A stretch of 10,397 bases of DNA from an uncultured Eubacteriales bacterium (GTDB lineage: Bacteria; Bacillota; Clostridia; Oscillospirales; Acutalibacteraceae). The notes beneath the pieces were generated by a model. That model did no database searches. It saw only the letters and a program-made list of their open reading frames with translations, and was not told the origin of the DNA. A program made the position numbers and the translations under genes. The stretch's first letter is position 1. Each line of letters opens with the position of its first letter. Shown one piece after another: positions 6,611 to 10,397 of the stretch. Location: the NCBI GenBank assembly GCA_900319655.1, contig ONPH01000025.1, positions 1-10,397 of the forward strand, written 5' to 3'.

Positions 6611-8698
6611 ATGACAAACGTACCGCAGATTTTCGGCAGTATGGTTTTTAACGACAAAGTTATGCAGGAAAGACTGCCTAAGACCACCTATAAGGCGCTG
6701 AAAAAGACCGTTGAAAACGGCGAACAGCTCGACATCAGCGTTGCAAACGTTGTGGCGAACGCCATGAAGGACTGGGCGGTTGAGCTTGGATGTACACATT
6801 ACACTCATTGGTTCCAGCCGATGACGGGGGTTACAGCCGAAAAGCACGACAGCTTTATTCAGCCGGGCGGCGACGGCGTTATTATGGAATTTTCGGGCAA
6901 GGAGCTTATTAAGGGCGAGCCCGACGCGTCGAGTTTCCCGAGCGGCGGAATCCGCGCGACCTTTGAAGCGAGAGGATATACGACATGGGATCCTACTTCT
7001 CCGGCGTTTGTGAGGGACTCAACCCTTTATATTCCGACGGCGTTTTGCTCATACACGGGAGAAGTGCTCGATAAGAAAACTCCGCTGCTCCGCTCAATGG
7101 AAAAGCTCAGCCAAGAGGCTGTTAAGGTGTTAAAGCTCTTGGGCAAGGACGTTAAGCGCGTTACCACGACAGTCGGCCCTGAGCAGGAGTACTTTTTAAT
7201 TGATAAAGAGATGTACGACAAACGCCCTGACCTAATTTACACAGGCAGAACGCTTTTCGGTGCGATGGCGCCTAAAGGTCAGGAGCTTGAGGATCATTAC
7301 TTCGGCTCAATCAAGACAAGGGTTGCCGCGTATATGCGAGATTTGGACGAGGAGCTTTGGAAGCTCGGCGTACTGGCTAAGACAAAGCACAACGAGGTTG
7401 CGCCGTCGCAGCACGAGCTTGCGCCGATTTTCTCGACCTCGAACATCGCGACCGACCACAATGAGCTTACAATGGAGCTTATGAAGAAGGTTGCCGAACG
7501 TCACGGACTTGTCTGTTTGCTTCACGAAAAGCCCTTTAAGGGCGTTAACGGCTCGGGCAAGCACAACAACTGGTCAATCTCGACCGATACAGGCGAAAAC
7601 CTGCTCGATCCGGGCAAAACTCCCGAGGATAATATTCAGTTCCAGCTGTTCCTTGCCGCAATCATCAAGGCGGTTGACGAGTATCAGGATTTGCTGAGGA
7701 TTACTGTCGCTTCGGCAGGAAACGACCACCGTTTGGGCGCGAACGAAGCTCCGCCTGCGATTATCTCGATGTACCTCGGTGACGATTTGGGCGCTTTGGT
7801 TGAGAGCATTATCAACGGCACGGAGTACCGCAGCCACGCCAAGCTTAAAATGGAAACAGGCGTTGACGCTCTGCCGACCTTCCGCAAGGATAATTCGGAC
7901 AGAAACCGCACCTCGCCGTTTGCGTTTACCGGCAATAAGTTTGAGTTCAGAGCGCTCGGTTCTTCGCTGAATATCGCCTGTCCCAACTATATGCTCAATA
8001 CCATGGTAGCCGAGGAGCTCAGCGGTTTTTATGAAAAGCTGAACGGCGAAACCGATATTTATACAGCGGTTAAGGCGCTTGTTAAGGAAACACTTACCGC
8101 CCATCAGCGTATTATATTTAACGGCGACAACTACACCGACGAGTGGGTTGAAGAAGCCGCAAGGCGCGGACTGTGCAACTACAAGTCGCTTCCAGACGCG
8201 ATGGAGCACTATATTGATAAGAAAAACATCGATTTGTTTGTAAAGCACGGCATTGTATCGGAGCAGGAGATTCACGCGAGGTATGAGATTGAGCTTGAAC
8301 ACTACTCAAAGCAGCTCAACATTGAGGCGCTCTCTATGCTCGAAATGGCTAAAAGGGACATCACGCCTGCGGTTATTACTTTTATTAACGAGCTGGCTCA
8401 GACCGTTTCTTTCAAAAAGCAAGCGTCGCCGTTTATGTCCTGTTACGCCGAGGAAGGCCTGTTAAAGAGTCTTTCCGAGGAGCTTGAAGCTTTTGTTAAA
8501 AAGACTGACGAGCTCGAAGCGGCGGTTAAAAACGCGGCTGAGTACAGCAGTGATAACCTTGCGTACGCTAAGTATTTCAGAAATACCGTATTTGCGCTTA
8601 TGAAAGAACTCAGAGCTGTGGGAGATGAAATGGAGGAGGAAATGCCCTCAAAGTACTGGCCGTATCCGTCTTACGGCGAAATTCTTTTCGGAGTTTAA
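6611..8698 (+). CDS. glnN: Glutamine synthetase type III (GSIII)
   Basis: The enzyme condenses glutamate and ammonia with ATP to give glutamine, the entry step of ammonia assimilation. At 695 residues it fits the type III family (about 690-730) and is much longer than type I (about 450-470). It opens with the GSIII signature MTNVPQIFGSMVFND. Active-site motifs follow in order: GPEQEYFLID with Glu191 and Glu193 (metal/substrate ligands), KTKHNEVAPSQHE from 257, HEKPFKGVNGSGKHNNWS from His305 to 322, NDHRLGANEAPP at 371-382, and NRTSPFAFTGNKFEFR from 432. Type III enzymes form double-ring dodecamers in bacteroides, cyanobacteria and ruminal clostridia. No adenylylation system is visible nearby; control appears to lie in the attenuated leader. 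It faces gltBD across a shared regulatory region, so the GS-GOGAT pair is encoded head to head. The stop is TAA; glmS follows after 59 bases. Confidence 0.96.
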   Translation: MTNVPQIFGSMVFNDKVMQERLPKTTYKALKKTVENGEQLDISVANVVANAMKDWAVELGCTHYTHWFQPMTGVTAEKHDSFIQPGGDGVIMEFSGKELIKGEPDASSFPSGGIRATFEARGYTTWDPTSPAFVRDSTLYIPTAFCSYTGEVLDKKTPLLRSMEKLSQEAVKVLKLLGKDVKRVTTTVGPEQEYFLIDKEMYDKRPDLIYTGRTLFGAMAPKGQELEDHYFGSIKTRVAAYMRDLDEELWKLGVLAKTKHNEVAPSQHELAPIFSTSNIATDHNELTMELMKKVAERHGLVCLLHEKPFKGVNGSGKHNNWSISTDTGENLLDPGKTPEDNIQFQLFLAAIIKAVDEYQDLLRITVASAGNDHRLGANEAPPAIISMYLGDDLGALVESIINGTEYRSHAKLKMETGVDALPTFRKDNSDRNRTSPFAFTGNKFEFRALGSSLNIACPNYMLNTMVAEELSGFYEKLNGETDIYTAVKALVKETLTAHQRIIFNGDNYTDEWVEEAARRGLCNYKSLPDAMEHYIDKKNIDLFVKHGIVSEQEIHARYEIELEHYSKQLNIEALSMLEMAKRDITPAVITFINELAQTVSFKKQASPFMSCYAEEGLLKSLSEELEAFVKKTDELEAAVKNAAEYSSDNLAYAKYFRNTVFALMKELRAVGDEMEEEMPSKYWPYPSYGEILFGV

Positions 8699-8703
8699 TT
8701 TAT

Positions 8704-8733
8704 TTATCATTTATGTTATATGTTAGCTAAAAT
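8704..8733 (+). promoter_or_regulatory. Possible secondary promoter for glmS
   Basis: TTATCA (8704-8709) and TAAAAT (8728-8733), 18 bases apart, match the consensus at four and five of six positions. Transcription would start near 8740, just before the glmS ribosome site. No terminator separates glnN from glmS, so read-through is equally likely. A local promoter would free glmS from the glnN attenuator. The spacer is AT-rich, so this is weak evidence. Confidence 0.3.
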
Positions 8734-8742
8734 CAAATTATC

Positions 8743-8748
8743 GGAGGT
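8743..8748 (+). promoter_or_regulatory. glmS ribosome binding site
   Basis: GGAGGT lies nine bases upstream of the ATG at 8758, a strong standard Shine-Dalgarno sequence. It fixes the start so that Cys2 directly follows the initiator methionine, as amidotransferase function requires. Confidence 0.75.
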
Positions 8749-8757
8749 AGATTAATT

Positions 8758-10397
8758 ATGTGTGGTATTGTTGGATATGTAGGTCCGCGCGACTGTACTG
8801 AGGTGCTTGTTTCGGCGCTGAAAAAGCTTGAATACAGGGGCTATGATTCCGCAGGAATCGCAGTATTTGAGAACGGCAAAATTGAAGTTGCCAAAACTAA
8901 GGGCAGGCTCTCAGACCTTGAAACTAAAATGGAAAAGGAAGGCAAGCCGAACGGTCACGCCGGAATCGGTCACACACGCTGGGCAACTCACGGCGAGCCG
9001 TCAGACGTGAACTCTCATCCCCATTCTGGCAGGCGCGTTACTATTGTACATAACGGCATTATCGAAAATTATAAAGAGCTTAAACAGTTTTTGATTGACA
9101 ACGAGCGGACTGACTTTTTGTCGGACACCGACACCGAGGTTGTCGCTCAGCTGCTCGACTTTTACTACGACGGCAACCCTGTCCGCTGTATCCGCAAGGT
9201 GCTGCACGAAATCAGAGGCTCGTATGCTCTGGGAATTGTGTTTGCAGACCGTCCCGAGACGGTATATGCTGTCAGGTGCGAAAGTCCGCTGATTGTCGGC
9301 CAGGGCACGGGCGAAGTATTTGTCGCCTCGGACGTTCCCGCAATTATCAAGTATACAAAGGATTACTACCTTTTGGAGTACGGTGAGATTGCGGTGCTCA
9401 AAAACGGCTCGGTTCACTTTTGCAGTTTGCACGGCAGAATGATAGACAAGGAGCTTCACACCGCCGACTGGGACGAGGACAGCGCCGAAAAATGCGGTTA
9501 TCCGCACTTTATGATTAAGGAGATTAACGAGCAGCCGACGGCGGTTAAGACAACAATTACTCCGCGGATTGAAAACGGCTTGCCGAACCTTGAGGAGTGC
9601 GGAATTACGCCCGAAATTTTACGGAGCTTTAACAATATATTTATCGTTGCCTGCGGTACGGCTATGCACGCAGGAATGGTCGGTAAGTATGTGATTGAAA
9701 AAATCGCGAGGGTGTCGGTTACGGTTGACATCGCTTCCGAGTTCAGATACCGCGATCCGCTTATCGGTGAAAACGATTTGGTTATTATCATCAGCCAGTC
9801 GGGCGAAACAGCCGACTCAAAGGCAGTGCTGAACCTTGTTAAGGGTACAGGCGCAAAATCGCTGGCTATTGTAAATGTTAAGGGCAGTTCGATCGCGCGT
9901 GAGGCGGATATGGTTATCTACACTCATGCAGGCCCTGAGATTGCCGTGGCTTCGACAAAGGCGTATATGGTTCAGCTTTCGGTGATGTATTTGCTGGCGT
10001 TTGAAATGGCGTTTGCAAAGGGCAAAATCAGCGAGGAACAATGCCGTCAGCTTACCTCGGAGCTTGTATCAATGCCTGCGAAGATTGAGAAGACAATCGG
10101 CAAGGTGCTCGACACCTGCCAGTATGTTTCCACCAAGCTGATTACCGCGGACAGCCTGCTGTATATCGGCAGAGGACTTGACTATGCGCTGTCGATGGAA
10201 GGCTCGCTGAAGCTGAAGGAAATTTCGTATATTCATTCCGAGAGCTACGCAGCAGGTGAGCTTAAGCACGGCACAATCTCGCTTGTAGAGGACGGAATGC
10301 CCGTAATCGCCGTCGCAACTCAGAACAGTCTGCTTGAAAAGACGGTTTCCAATATTAAAGAGGTCAAGGCTCGCGGAGCGATGACGATTGTGATTTG
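8758..10397 (+). CDS. glmS: Glucosamine-6-phosphate synthase (isomerizing), C-terminus cut by window
   Basis: GlmS converts fructose-6-phosphate and glutamine to glucosamine-6-phosphate and glutamate, the first committed step toward UDP-GlcNAc and peptidoglycan. The open frame gives 546 residues of about 605 with no stop. It starts MCGIVGYVG: Cys2 becomes the N-terminal nucleophile after Met removal. The class II amidotransferase domain (about 2-230) shows EYRGYDSAG at 25-33, HTRWATHGEP at 72-81, NSHPH at 85-89, HNGIIENY at 98-105 and Asp125. Two sugar isomerase (SIS) domains follow, with CGTAMHAG from Cys299, SQSGET at 346-351, then STKAYMVQL and the LKLKEISYIH segment holding catalytic Glu488, with His504 in ELKHG. 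The final helix with the Schiff-base lysine is beyond the edge. The 59-base gap before it is too short for the glmS ribozyme known from many Firmicutes. Probably co-transcribed with glnN, at least in part. Confidence 0.97.
   Translation, partial: MCGIVGYVGPRDCTEVLVSALKKLEYRGYDSAGIAVFENGKIEVAKTKGRLSDLETKMEKEGKPNGHAGIGHTRWATHGEPSDVNSHPHSGRRVTIVHNGIIENYKELKQFLIDNERTDFLSDTDTEVVAQLLDFYYDGNPVRCIRKVLHEIRGSYALGIVFADRPETVYAVRCESPLIVGQGTGEVFVASDVPAIIKYTKDYYLLEYGEIAVLKNGSVHFCSLHGRMIDKELHTADWDEDSAEKCGYPHFMIKEINEQPTAVKTTITPRIENGLPNLEECGITPEILRSFNNIFIVACGTAMHAGMVGKYVIEKIARVSVTVDIASEFRYRDPLIGENDLVIIISQSGETADSKAVLNLVKGTGAKSLAIVNVKGSSIAREADMVIYTHAGPEIAVASTKAYMVQLSVMYLLAFEMAFAKGKISEEQCRQLTSELVSMPAKIEKTIGKVLDTCQYVSTKLITADSLLYIGRGLDYALSMEGSLKLKEISYIHSESYAAGELKHGTISLVEDGMPVIAVATQNSLLEKTVSNIKEVKARGAMTIVI

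Noticed and set aside
7574..8302. A 242-codon open frame on the minus strand inside glnN
   Set aside because: It is antisense to conserved GSIII motifs, has no ribosome site or promoter, and its sequence is typical of a reverse-frame shadow.
8723..8730. The palindrome TTAGCTAA between glnN and glmS
   Set aside because: Eight bases in an AT-rich spacer with no T tract or partner. It is too short to call a terminator or operator.
9001..9507. A 168-codon minus-strand open frame inside glmS
   Set aside because: It overlaps the conserved amidotransferase domain of glmS in antisense and has no recognisable product or initiation signals.

Overview
The window carries five genes in two divergent blocks around one AT-rich regulatory gap. 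On the minus strand, read from the centre leftward, are gltB (glutamate synthase large subunit), gltD (small subunit) and the first 94 codons of pyrG (CTP synthase). On the plus strand, read rightward, are glnN (type III glutamine synthetase) and the first 546 codons of glmS (glucosamine-6-phosphate synthase). Both outer genes are cut by the window ends. No rRNA, tRNA, mobile element, CRISPR array or broken gene is visible.

The likely host is an anaerobic Firmicute of the Ruminococcaceae/Oscillospiraceae (clostridial cluster IV) type. Supporting this are strong Shine-Dalgarno sites, sigma-A-like TTGACA/TATAAT promoters (these argue against Bacteroidetes, the other common hosts of type III glutamine synthetase), moderate-GC genes with AT-rich spacers, and the style of the GltB and GlnN proteins. 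This assignment rests on recall of the families, not on a search.

Layout: pyrG (1-284, -), gltD (295-1779, -) and gltB (1779-6317, -) are so tightly packed (1-base overlap, then a 10-base gap) that they must form one operon, driven by a consensus promoter at 6352-6381. The intergenic region 6318-6610 holds that promoter, two direct repeats that each abut one of the divergent promoters, short inverted repeats at the glnN -35 box, the glnN promoter (6496-6524), and an intrinsic terminator (6544-6582) lying between the glnN start of transcription and its start codon. glnN (6611-8698) is followed after 59 bases by glmS (8758 onward) with no terminator between.

Functionally every gene handles glutamine. 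GlnN makes it from glutamate and ammonia; GltBD uses it to make glutamate, and together they form the GS-GOGAT ammonia assimilation cycle. PyrG and GlmS spend its amide nitrogen on CTP and on amino sugars for the cell wall. The most interesting part is the glnN leader: a terminator that would stop most transcripts before the gene, preceded by a small alternative hairpin whose six-base loop has the A1/G4 pattern of ANTAR-protein targets, and by a seven-codon reading frame containing two adjacent glutamine codons. These are competing ideas for how read-through could be tied to nitrogen status.
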